Assembly (NCBI GenBank): GCA_022562335.1
Contig: JADFPM010000065.1
Location: 1-11,053, forward strand
DNA: 11,053 nt
From: Chloroflexota bacterium
GTDB taxonomy: Bacteria > Chloroflexota > Dehalococcoidia > Lucifugimonadales > UBA3495
Direction: 5' to 3'
Positions 1 through 6,400 of this stretch are shown here, one piece after another; positions within the stretch are counted from its first letter, which is position 1, and each line of letters starts with the position of its first letter. A program made the position numbers and the translations under genes. The notes beneath the pieces were generated by a model. That model saw only the letters and a list, made by a program, of their open reading frames with translations. It made no database searches and was not told the DNA's origin.

Positions 1-4
1 TCCC

Positions 5-60
5 GACTCCATCGAGGACTCGCGACGAAGCCGGAGTCTCGCCCCGATCGCAATCGGGGC
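5..60. repeat. Intergenic palindromes at window start
   Basis: Two inverted repeats lie side by side. GACTCC (5-10) pairs with GGAGTC (33-38) around a 22-base loop. GCCCCGAT (41-48) pairs with ATCGGGGC (53-60) around the loop CGCA, a perfect 8-bp stem. Neither is followed by a T-tract on either strand, so this is not a textbook intrinsic terminator, although it could end transcription of a gene lying left of the window. It may equally be a dispersed intergenic palindrome. No coding sequence is recognisable in 1-249. Confidence 0.5.
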
Positions 61-85
61 AGGCTCAACATGACATTGGTTGGGC

Positions 86-138
86 TGGCCGGCCTGCGAC
101 CCGGCCACGCCGGAAAATGATGCCGCATATCTCTCAAA
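86..138. repeat. REP-like element, copy A
   Basis: TGGCCGG (86-92) pairs with CCGGCCA (101-107), giving a 7-bp stem with an 8-base loop. The stretch 87-113 closely resembles 10345-10373 in the ABC operon: both read GGCCGGC, three variable bases, CGA, then CCCGGCCAC-R-CCGG, with a two-base length difference after CGA. At 128-138 there is also an 11-mer whose reverse complement, TTTGAGAGATA, recurs at 10389-10399. Two similar GC-rich palindromic segments in non-coding DNA suggest a small dispersed repeat family. Only two copies are visible, so the family status is inferred. Confidence 0.45.
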
Positions 139-146
139 TTGGACCC

Positions 147-175
147 TGGCAACCGGTGCCTGGGTGCGGTAGTAT
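147..175 (+). promoter_or_regulatory. Possible weak promoter for the CoA-transferase operon
   Basis: TGGCAA (147-152, three of six matches to TTGACA) and TAGTAT (170-175, four of six matches to TATAAT) are separated by 17 bases. This would put the transcript start near 182 and leave a leader of about 68 bases before the TTG start at 250. The match is poor. It is simply the best-spaced pair seen in the 249-base leader, and transcription could also enter from left of the window. Confidence 0.2.
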
Positions 176-235
176 GTACCGGAAGTGCCTTCCAGCGATA
201 TTGAGCCCGGCGTCGGCTCCAGGAGATTTAACCCC

Positions 236-240
236 GGGAG
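236..240 (+). promoter_or_regulatory. Ribosome binding site for CoA-transferase subunit A
   Basis: GGGAG ends nine bases before the TTG at 250. It is the site that supports this non-ATG start, since no ATG or GTG occurs in frame between here and the conserved N-terminal region. Confidence 0.55.
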
Positions 241-249
241 ATTGATCCA

Positions 250-948
250 TTGAAGAGCAAGATATACCAGGATTTCGACCAAGCCGTGGCCGACCTGCCC
301 GACGGTTGCACCGTGATGATGGCGGGGTTTGGCGGGGTCGGCGTGCCGCGAAACCTCATCAGCGCGTTGCACCGCCAGGGGGCCAAAAACCTGACGGGTA
401 TCTCCAACAACGCCGGCACGCTGGACGACAAGGTTGACGTGGGTACTTTGGTGGAGGCGGGCCAGATGAAAAAGATGATCTGCGCCTTCACCGCGGCCAC
501 CCATCCGTCCCAGATCACGCCTTTCGTCAAGATGTATAACGACGATGAGATCGAGGCGGAACTGGTGCCCCAGGGGACGTTGGCCGAACGGATGCGGGCC
601 GCGGCCTTCGGCATCGGCGGATTTTACACTCCCACCAGCGTGGGCACCGAGCTGGCCGAGGGTAAGGAACATCGTGAGATCGATGGCCGGAAGCACGTAT
701 TGGAGCATCCATTGCCCGCCGACTACGCATTCATCCGAGCGTGGAAGGCCGACACCTTTGGCAACCTTCAGTTCCGGCTTACCCAACGCAACTTCAATCC
801 CGTCATGGCGATGGCGGCGGCCATCACCGTGGTGGAGGTGGAAACGGACATCGTGCCCGCGGGAGAGATAGAGCCTGACCACATTCACGTGCCCGGCATT
901 TACGTGAACCGGATGGTCAAGATCCCCGAAGATGGGATCTGGGTTTAA
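250..948 (+). CDS. 3-oxoacid-type CoA-transferase, subunit A
   Basis: This is the alpha subunit (232 aa) of a family I CoA-transferase, which moves CoA between acyl-CoA (typically succinyl-CoA or acetyl-CoA) and a carboxylic or 3-oxo acid in the cytoplasm. The N-terminal glycine-rich signature is clear at residues 18-33 (DGCTVMMAGFGGVGVP). It is followed by a SNNAG segment near 52-56, then PQGTLAER and FYTPTSVGT, all typical of the ScoA/AtoD/PcaI group. The length is normal for a stand-alone A subunit. The start is TTG, supported by GGGAG nine bases upstream and by the N-terminus matching the usual family position. Subunit B follows 52 bases downstream and supplies the catalytic glutamate, so the two form one enzyme. 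The specific substrate (acetoacetate, 3-oxoadipate or other) cannot be decided from the sequence, so no gene symbol is assigned. Confidence 0.93.
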   Translation: MKSKIYQDFDQAVADLPDGCTVMMAGFGGVGVPRNLISALHRQGAKNLTGISNNAGTLDDKVDVGTLVEAGQMKKMICAFTAATHPSQITPFVKMYNDDEIEAELVPQGTLAERMRAAAFGIGGFYTPTSVGTELAEGKEHREIDGRKHVLEHPLPADYAFIRAWKADTFGNLQFRLTQRNFNPVMAMAAAITVVEVETDIVPAGEIEPDHIHVPGIYVNRMVKIPEDGIWV

Positions 949-976
949 TCAGCTTTCAGCCATCAGCCATTAGCGG
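949..976 (+). repeat. Degenerate heptanucleotide tandem repeat (TCAGCCA-type)
   Basis: Four consecutive 7-base units lie directly after the subunit A stop: TCAGCTT (949-955), TCAGCCA (956-962), TCAGCCA (963-969) and TTAGCGG (970-976). The middle two are identical and the outer two are decayed copies. They resemble the short tandemly repeated heptamers known from cyanobacteria and some other bacteria. They occupy the intergenic space within the operon, just before the ribosome binding site of subunit B, so unit number could affect subunit spacing. Confidence 0.6.
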
Positions 977-988
977 GTGGCAAACCAA

Positions 989-994
989 AGGAGG
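989..994 (+). promoter_or_regulatory. Strong ribosome binding site for subunit B
   Basis: AGGAGG lies six bases before the ATG at 1001. It decides that start over the in-frame GTG at 977, which has no such site and falls at the edge of the heptamer repeats. Confidence 0.85.
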
Positions 995-1000
995 CATCGA

Positions 1001-1675
1001 ATGGCGGACAAGCCCAAACTGGAAAGGCAAGTGATGTGCGACCGTCTGGCCATGGAGTTTCAAGACGGTTGGATCGTCAACCTGGGGGTTGGGATGCCGA
1101 CCCTGTGCTCCAACTACGTTGACCCCGACAAGGAGATAATCACCCATTCGGAGAACGGGGTCATAGGGTACGGCCCCCTGGCTGAGGAGGGAAAAGAGGA
1201 TAAACACCTGGTCAACGCCAGCGGCCAGTTCGTCACCAGCCGGCCTGGGATGTCCATCGTCCACCACGCAGACTCCTTTGGGGTGATCCGGGGCGGCATG
1301 GTCGACGTGACGGTGATGGGGGCCTATGAGGTGGCGGAAAACGGCGACTTCGCCAACTGGCGGATCCCCAATCGCAAGGGCGGCGGCATCGGCGGCGCCA
1401 TGGACCTGGCCGCCTGCGCCAAGCGGGTTTTCATCGCCCTGGAGCACGTGACCCGCGAGGGGGCTCCCCGTCTGTTGAACCGGTGCGCGTTGCCCATCAC
1501 CGCCCCCGGCGTGGTAAAGATGGTGGTGACGGACCTGGGCCTGTTTGAAGTCACGCCCCAGGGTTTCAAACTGGTCGAGCATGCCCCCGGATGGTCGCCC
1601 GAGGACATCCAGGAGTTGACCGAGGCGAAGCTGATAATCGCCGATGACCTGCGGGAGATACGCCTGCGGGCTTAG
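1001..1675 (+). CDS. 3-oxoacid-type CoA-transferase, subunit B
   Basis: This is the beta, catalytic subunit (224 aa) of the family I CoA-transferase begun by the upstream gene. The active-site signature HSENGVIG places the catalytic glutamate at residue 51; in this family that glutamate forms the glutamyl-CoA thioester intermediate. The NLGVGMPT segment (27-34) and the later GGGIGGAMDLA and VVTDLGLFEV segments are also typical of ScoB/AtoA/PcaJ proteins. The length is normal. The ATG at 1001 is preferred over the in-frame GTG at 977 because AGGAGG sits six bases before it and because family members begin close to the KLERQVMCDRLA segment. The pair is co-oriented, with a bidirectional terminator following 20 bases after the stop. 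The exact acid substrate is not determinable here. Confidence 0.94.
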   Translation: MADKPKLERQVMCDRLAMEFQDGWIVNLGVGMPTLCSNYVDPDKEIITHSENGVIGYGPLAEEGKEDKHLVNASGQFVTSRPGMSIVHHADSFGVIRGGMVDVTVMGAYEVAENGDFANWRIPNRKGGGIGGAMDLAACAKRVFIALEHVTREGAPRLLNRCALPITAPGVVKMVVTDLGLFEVTPQGFKLVEHAPGWSPEDIQELTEAKLIIADDLREIRLRA

Positions 1676-1694
1676 AGAAGAACCAGCGGAATTT

Positions 1695-1730
1695 TAAAAC
1701 CCCCGAGCAATTCTGCTCGGGGGTTTTATT
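1695..1730. terminator. Strong, probably bidirectional intrinsic terminator
   Basis: AAAACCCCCGAGCA (1696-1709) pairs perfectly with TGCTCGGGGGTTTT (1714-1727) around the loop ATTC. The T at 1695 and A at 1728 extend the stem to 15 bp. On the + strand the stem runs into TTTTATTTT, ending the CoA-transferase operon. On the - strand the arm ends in TTTT followed by AAAATT, so it can also end the convergent cupin transcript. Confidence 0.93.
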
Positions 1731-1750
1731 TTGAAGCAATACATGCCTCG

Positions 1751-1773
1751 GCGCCTGGGCCGTGACCCGGCGC
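1751..1773. repeat. Hairpin just past the cupin stop
   Basis: GCGCC plus GGG (1751-1755, 1757-1759) pair with CCC plus GGCGC (1766-1773) around a six-base loop, with T1756 bulged. It sits nine bases past the cupin stop codon, between that gene and the main terminator. It has no T-tract of its own and may simply stabilise the 3' end of the cupin mRNA. Confidence 0.4.
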
Positions 1774-1781
1774 GGGCGTGA

Positions 1782-2354
1782 TTACCGGTCCATGACCTTG
1801 ACGCTATTGTCCTTGGGATCGTACTGGTACCTGGTCAGGGTGTCGAGTTTCTGGGACTCAAGGCGGACCACCAGGGCGCGTCCGCCGGACACGTTCAGGG
1901 TCTGGTGAATCTCTCCGGGCAGGAAGTACGCCACCGAGCCTTTTTTCTGAGTGAAAGTGCCGGTCTCTCTGATCTGGGGAGAGTCCACGCCTTCGCCGGG
2001 GAAGGCCCAGCGGAACTTGGTCTGCTTTATGGAGCCATCGTAAACGGCGTAAGCTACCCAAGCCACTCCGTGGTCGTGGGGCAGTTGGGTCTGGTCCGGC
2101 TTTTGAACGGTGGCCATCAGGTAGAACCCGGCGCCGGGCTGGCCTAACTCTTCATCGATATGAAGGTCGTACCGCCCAAATCCGCCTTCCTCGGGCAGGT
2201 TCAGCTTTTCTTCGAGCCACCCGGGGACCGCCAGCAATTCCTTCATCTTCTCGCTCACGGCCTGGGCTTGCACCAGAGGGTCTTTGCTGGAAGCGAATAT
2301 CTCTTTAACGTCGTCTACGAATGCTTCCACGGTGTACGTCGCTGTTTGGGTCAT
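1782..2354 (-). CDS. Cupin-fold protein, cysteine dioxygenase-like
   Basis: This 190-aa protein has a predicted double-stranded beta-helix (cupin) fold and is probably a cytoplasmic mononuclear metal enzyme. Likely ligands are His93 and His95 (HDHG) and His150 in PGEIHQTLN, where P-x3-H-x3-N matches cupin motif 2. The three-histidine pattern, with no glutamate after the HxH, resembles cysteine dioxygenase and related thiol dioxygenases, which add O2 to a thiol to give a sulfinic acid. A helical N-terminal region (about 8-50) precedes the barrel, as in that group. The substrate is unknown. The ATG at 2354 is chosen over the one at 2378 because AGGAGG sits six bases before it. The gene follows the SDR gene on the same strand after 109 bases and has its own predicted promoter in that gap, so the two may be regulated separately. 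It is convergent with the CoA-transferase operon. Confidence 0.8.
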   Translation of the reverse strand: MTQTATYTVEAFVDDVKEIFASSKDPLVQAQAVSEKMKELLAVPGWLEEKLNLPEEGGFGRYDLHIDEELGQPGAGFYLMATVQKPDQTQLPHDHGVAWVAYAVYDGSIKQTKFRWAFPGEGVDSPQIRETGTFTQKKGSVAYFLPGEIHQTLNVSGGRALVVRLESQKLDTLTRYQYDPKDNSVKVMDR

Positions 2355-2360
2355 CCCGAA

Positions 2361-2366
2361 CCTCCT
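2361..2366 (-). promoter_or_regulatory. Ribosome binding site for the cupin gene
   Basis: On the - strand AGGAGG lies six bases before the ATG at 2354. It sets the start eight codons downstream of the longest possible reading frame. Confidence 0.85.
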
Positions 2367-2392
2367 GCACCTTTCCATGATGTTATATATGT

Positions 2393-2421
2393 ATTTTGAT
2401 GGGGTAGGAACACAGTGTCAA
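2393..2421 (-). promoter_or_regulatory. Predicted sigma-70-type promoter for the cupin gene
   Basis: On the - strand a perfect TTGACA (2421-2416) is followed after 17 bases by CAAAAT (2398-2393, four of six matches). The transcript would start near 2386, about 30 bases before the cupin ATG. An AT-rich stretch just downstream (2384-2392) offers alternative -10 sequences at longer spacing. Confidence 0.6.
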
Positions 2422-2463
2422 CCACCCTGACGGCGTAACCAAACCGTCTTACGTCCCATTCCG

Positions 2464-3219
2464 CTAGAAAAACGCCGTTCCCCCGTTGGCGTGAATGGTC
2501 TGCCCGGTTATGAAGCCGCCGTCGTCGCTGACCAGGAACAGGCAGGTGGCGGCTATCTCTTCGACCTTGCCCTGGCGGCCCAGGGGAATGTGCGAGGCAT
2601 CGGGCGGGCGGCTATCGGGGTACCATTCGGGATGCTCCCGGGAGGTGTCGATGCTGCCCGGTGAGACCACGTTGACCCGGATATTATGGGGTGCGAATTC
2701 CGAGGCCAGGCTGCGGGCCATGCCCACCAGTCCCATCTTGGCAGCCGATACGTGGCCCCTTTCCGCCGGACCCAGGAAAGCGCCGTCGCCGGTGAAGAAG
2801 ATGATTCGCCCGTACTCGTTTTTCACCATCAATGGCAGCACCGCTTGGGCGCAAAAGAAGGCGCCCTCCAGGACCACGCCGAGCACCTGCTTCCAGTCCT
2901 CGTAGGTGACCTCCAAGAACGGTTTATGGGGGCGGACGGCGGCGTTGGAGATCAGGATGTCTATCCTGCCGAAATGGCCGATGGCCTGGTCCATCATGCT
3001 GTTGACCTGGTCCCGGTCGGACACGTCGGCCAGGATGGCCAGGGCGTCTACGCCCATCTCCCGGGCCTCCCGGGCCACCGATTCGGCTTCTTCCCGATTC
3101 GACCTGGCGTTGACCACCACGTTTGCGCCCTCGCCGGCCAATTTTAGGATGGTTGCCCGGCCTATGTTCCTTCCAGAGCCGGTAACCAGGGCCACTTTTC
3201 CTTTCAGTCGATCTGCCAT
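2464..3219 (-). CDS. Short-chain dehydrogenase/reductase-fold protein with degenerate active site
   Basis: This 251-aa protein has a Rossmann fold of the classical SDR family and is presumably cytoplasmic. The nucleotide motif TGSGRNIG (13-20) is intact. Arg17 and Arg39 (NARS) suggest NADP(H), and ADV (64-66) fits the adenine-contacting position. The C-terminal RVNVVSPGSI (181-190) and FITGQTIHANGG segments are typical. The catalytic core is not: the Tyr of YxxxK is Val157 (VSAAK, with Lys161 kept), the Ser 13 residues earlier is Gly144, the helix-4 Asn is Val116 (VVLEG), and NNAG reads SNAA (91-94). It is therefore either a non-canonical enzyme or a binding/regulatory homologue. The reading frame is intact, so it is not an obvious pseudogene. 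The start at 3219 has GGAGG five bases upstream; the longer open frame to 3387 would cross the promoter and lacks homology-like sequence. Confidence 0.88.
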   Translation of the reverse strand: MADRLKGKVALVTGSGRNIGRATILKLAGEGANVVVNARSNREEAESVAREAREMGVDALAILADVSDRDQVNSMMDQAIGHFGRIDILISNAAVRPHKPFLEVTYEDWKQVLGVVLEGAFFCAQAVLPLMVKNEYGRIIFFTGDGAFLGPAERGHVSAAKMGLVGMARSLASEFAPHNIRVNVVSPGSIDTSREHPEWYPDSRPPDASHIPLGRQGKVEEIAATCLFLVSDDGGFITGQTIHANGGTAFF

Positions 3220-3282
3220 CGCCGCCTCCAAATTCTGGTTGGGGTTTGGGAAAGGTTGGGACAAGCAGGGATTTTGGGGCGG

Positions 3283-3291
3283 ATTATAGCA
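3283..3291 (-). promoter_or_regulatory. Extended -10 promoter for the SDR gene
   Basis: On the - strand TGCTATAAT (3291-3283) is a perfect TATAAT with the TGn extension. The -35 position, near 3306-3312, is weak, as is common for extended -10 promoters. The transcript would start near 3276, leaving a leader of about 56 bases before the SDR ATG. It is divergent from the ABC operon promoter. Confidence 0.7.
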
Positions 3292-3330
3292 TGGGTGTGC
3301 TTGATCCGGAGACCACCGGGGCGCCTGCCG

Positions 3331-3359
3331 TTGACAGCTATGGGGGGCACACGTACACT
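3331..3359 (+). promoter_or_regulatory. Sigma-70-type promoter for the ABC transporter operon
   Basis: A perfect TTGACA (3331-3336), a 17-base spacer and TACACT (3354-3359, four of six matches) predict a start near 3366 and a leader of about 78 bases before the permease ATG. The two divergent promoters are about 40 bases apart at their facing ends (3291 and 3331). Confidence 0.65.
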
Positions 3360-3426
3360 CGCTTTTGTCCTGCATCGGGTCGCGCATCGGCGTAATGCAC
3401 CCACCCGTCCGCGTCTAGGATCAAGA

Positions 3427-3444
3427 ATGGCGTCGTATAGCTAA
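3427..3444 (+). CDS. Possible five-codon leader ORF overlapping permease 1 start
   Basis: ATG GCG TCG TAT AGC TAA would encode MASYS. AGGA (3417-3420) lies six bases before its ATG, a better ribosome binding site than anything in front of permease 1. Its stop overlaps the permease ATG as TAATG, the arrangement used for translational coupling by re-initiation. The ORF is so short that chance cannot be excluded. It is listed because it offers an explanation for how permease 1 is translated without its own Shine-Dalgarno sequence. Confidence 0.25.
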   Translation: MASYS

Positions 3445-6400
3445 TGGGTTGGACCGGAATACTCTACTGGCTCCTGTTGAGACGGCTCCGCTCGTCGTGG
3501 GCGCTGCTGGCCATAACATCGTTTGGGATTTTGGCCGCGGTGACCTTGATGTCGGTGGGCGCCGTCTATTCCCAGGTCCTGGCGGAAGGCGGGTTGCAGC
3601 ACACGCTGGCCACCATCGATCAACGGGTGTTGAACGTTCAGGTGATCACCCAAAACCGGCCGCTGGGTCCCGCCGACTACCAACGGTTGCGGTCCCAGGT
3701 GGAGCAGATCTCCGAGGCACGCCTGGGAAACCTGATAACGGGCATCGAGCGTCTGGGCCAGACCCAGGGTAACCTGCCGATAGTTTTTCAAAACGACGGC
3801 CGTGGTCCCGCTGGGGGTACACCCATGGGCCGGCCGTTTTTCCTGACCGGTTTCCAGCAGCATTCGCGCATAACAGAAGGACGATGGCCGGAAACAGCCC
3901 CGGTTTTGCACGAACGAGGGCTGGATATGGAAATCGCTATAGGCGTGCGGACCGCGGCGAGCCTTGGCTTGGATGTAGGCACCCAGATCTTTCTGGTCCC
4001 CTTCAGTTCGGACCCGTCGGAAGTCATCGCCTTGACGATCGTGGGGCTGATGGAGCCGGTGGATCCCCAAGAAGATTTCTGGATGTTTTCGCCGGCCTAT
4101 TTCAGCGTCCAGCAGTTTGGGGACGATGCGCTACTGCCCCTCTACGTAACCGAAGAACATTTCTTTTCCGGGATGGGCGCCAAGTACCCGTCTTTGGTGG
4201 GCGACTTCGGGTGGTTTTTATTCCTGGATGCCAGCGGATTGACCGCCCGCACGGCCGGCCCTGCCAAAGATGCCCTGGCTAGACTGGAGACCGACATCAA
4301 CAAACAGTTTCCCCGCACCCTGGTCCTGACGGGGTTGAAGAACCGGATTCTGGCCTACGAGAGGACCCTGACCCTGGCCCGGGTACCCCTGTTCCTTTTC
4401 ATTTCACTGGTGGTGGTGGTGGTCCTCTACTTCCTGGTCCTCATCATGGGCCTGACCGCCAGGTCGCAAGCTGACGAGGCAGGGCTGTTGAGAAGCCGTG
4501 GGGCGGGTGTCTTGCAGGTGACCGGTCTATTGATCCTGGGAGAATCCATCGCGGTCTTGGTGGCGGTGGCCGTGGGGCCGTTTTTAGCCCTGGCCCTGGT
4601 GCGCTATCTGCTGTTGGGCACCATAAACCCCGAGGTCGGAGACGCCGGATCGGTGACCGTCGGCATTTCAGCATCCATGTTCTGGATGGGGGCCATAGGA
4701 GGGCTTCTTAGCCTGGGCGTCCTGACCGTTTCAGGCTGGAGCCGAGCCCGCAACGGTATGATCGAATCCCTGGCGGCACGGGCCAGGCCGCCAACGGTCC
4801 CATTCGTGCACCGTTACTACCTGGACGTGCTGGTTGTGGTGGCGTTGGCGGTGGTGATGTGGCAGATTCGAGGCCGTGGCGGTTTCTTGACCCTGGACCT
4901 GGCCTCCAACTCGTTGAACGTGGATTACACCCTGCTATTGGCCCCGGTTTTAGGACTCATCGGAGCGGCGGTTATAACGTTGCGCGTCTTGCCTTGGGTG
5001 GTGCGTATTTTCGCGTGGCTGAGCGTCAGGACCGGCCCGGCATGGATAGCTTTCCCCCTGGTGCGCCTGGCCCGCGATCCTTTGCCCCACGGCTCACTGG
5101 TGGTGATACTGCTGCTGGCCACCGCGTTGGGGCTATTTGGCGCAGCCTTCCAGGCGAGTCTGTCCAAGAGCCAGGTGGAGCAAGCGCTTTACCGGGTGGG
5201 CGGAGACGTGGTTTTGACGGGCGGGTCCTTCTCCGAGGACCTCCAACGGGAGATAGTCTCCATAAACGGGGTATCCAGCGTGACTCCCATTTTTAGAGAA
5301 CAGGTTCCGCTGGTTTCACTGGGCGCCGGCAACCGCACCGTGCTGATGGCCATCGACCCGGTGACCCTGCCCAACACCGTTTGGTTCCGCGATGATTTTG
5401 CCGACGTAGCGTTGGAGGAATTGCTTAGCCCGTTGCATCGGGCCAGGTTTATCGCCTCGGCTTCGCCGGCGGACCCCGGTTTGGGGATTGAGATCCCGGG
5501 CGGCGCCGAACATTTGGGCGTGTGGGTCAAGCCCGCTATCCTCAACCGAAGCACCTTGGTGTACGAGCTGAACCTGTGGGCCCGGGTGGAGGGGTCCAAA
5601 GGAAGAAACAGGCATCTTTTGGTGGGGGATCTGTTTAGATCCCGGCCGCAACCGCAAGATCCGAATTTTCTGTTGTTTCAGCGAGACCCTGGGGAGGGTC
5701 CCCCGCCGTCCCAATCCGATATCGATTGGCAATTCTACCGGGTGTCGTTGCAGGATGCCATGGAATCGCTGGAGCCGCCCATCAGGCTGGTGGCTTTCTT
5801 CATGAGCAGTGAAGCCTTTATCCGGTTGCCGCCGGGCTCCATATCCCTGGACGATATCACCGCCATTGGACCCGGCTCCAACGGGCCGGCCAGCGAATCC
5901 GTCATAGAGGGATTCGAAGCGGCGGCGCCGTGGGTCGTCTTGCCGAATGAGGGGAACGTGCCGGATATCCTAAGAGTGTCCGCGGAAGCGGCACGCTCGG
6001 GTGACCGAGGCCTTTCTTTCAGTTGGGAGGAGCCCTTTTCACGCCTTCCCAGGGGCATCATGATTCCGCCGGGCCCCTATCCTCTGCCGGTGATCGGCGG
6101 TCCTACCTTCCAGGTGGGTCAGCAGTTGCGGCCCAAGGTCAAGGGCCAGATCGTTCCCATGACCGTCACCGGCCTGGTCAACTATTTCCCCACGGTCAAT
6201 CCTTCTTCGCAGCCGCTGCTCATAGCGTCCTTAGAGGATTTACGCGAATACCTGAGACGTACCCCCAGGGGGGTGTATGACCCACCGGAGCAACTCTGGC
6301 TGGCGTTGGACCGGGGGGCCGACCGGGAAAGGGTGATTGAGGCGGTCGGCAACCGGATGAGCCGCTCGGTGATTATAAGGGACCGGCTAAAAGAGGCTGA

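Noticed and set aside
956..1582. A 208-codon open frame on the - strand over CoA-transferase subunit B
   Set aside because: It lies opposite a conserved catalytic gene, is rich in His, Val and Gly, and lacks a ribosome binding site or family motifs.
2422..2460. Possible terminator after the SDR gene (GACGG / CCGTC around ten bases on the - strand)
   Set aside because: The stem is only five bp, with no T-tract, and it is too weak to call.
3220..3387. N-terminal extension of the SDR to an upstream ATG at 3387
   Set aside because: The added residues (Cys, Pro and Gln rich) do not resemble the family, they cross the extended -10 promoter, and the ATG at 3219 has GGAGG correctly placed.
3441..4070. 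A 209-codon open frame on the - strand at the start of permease 1
   Set aside because: Its translation has no recognisable domain (Gln, Arg and Gly rich), and the sense frame carries the conserved permease N-terminus.
4408..4423. TGG trinucleotide run (five repeats) in permease 1
   Set aside because: It encodes a run of valines in a membrane segment, which is ordinary for this codon usage. It could slip in replication but carries no further signal.
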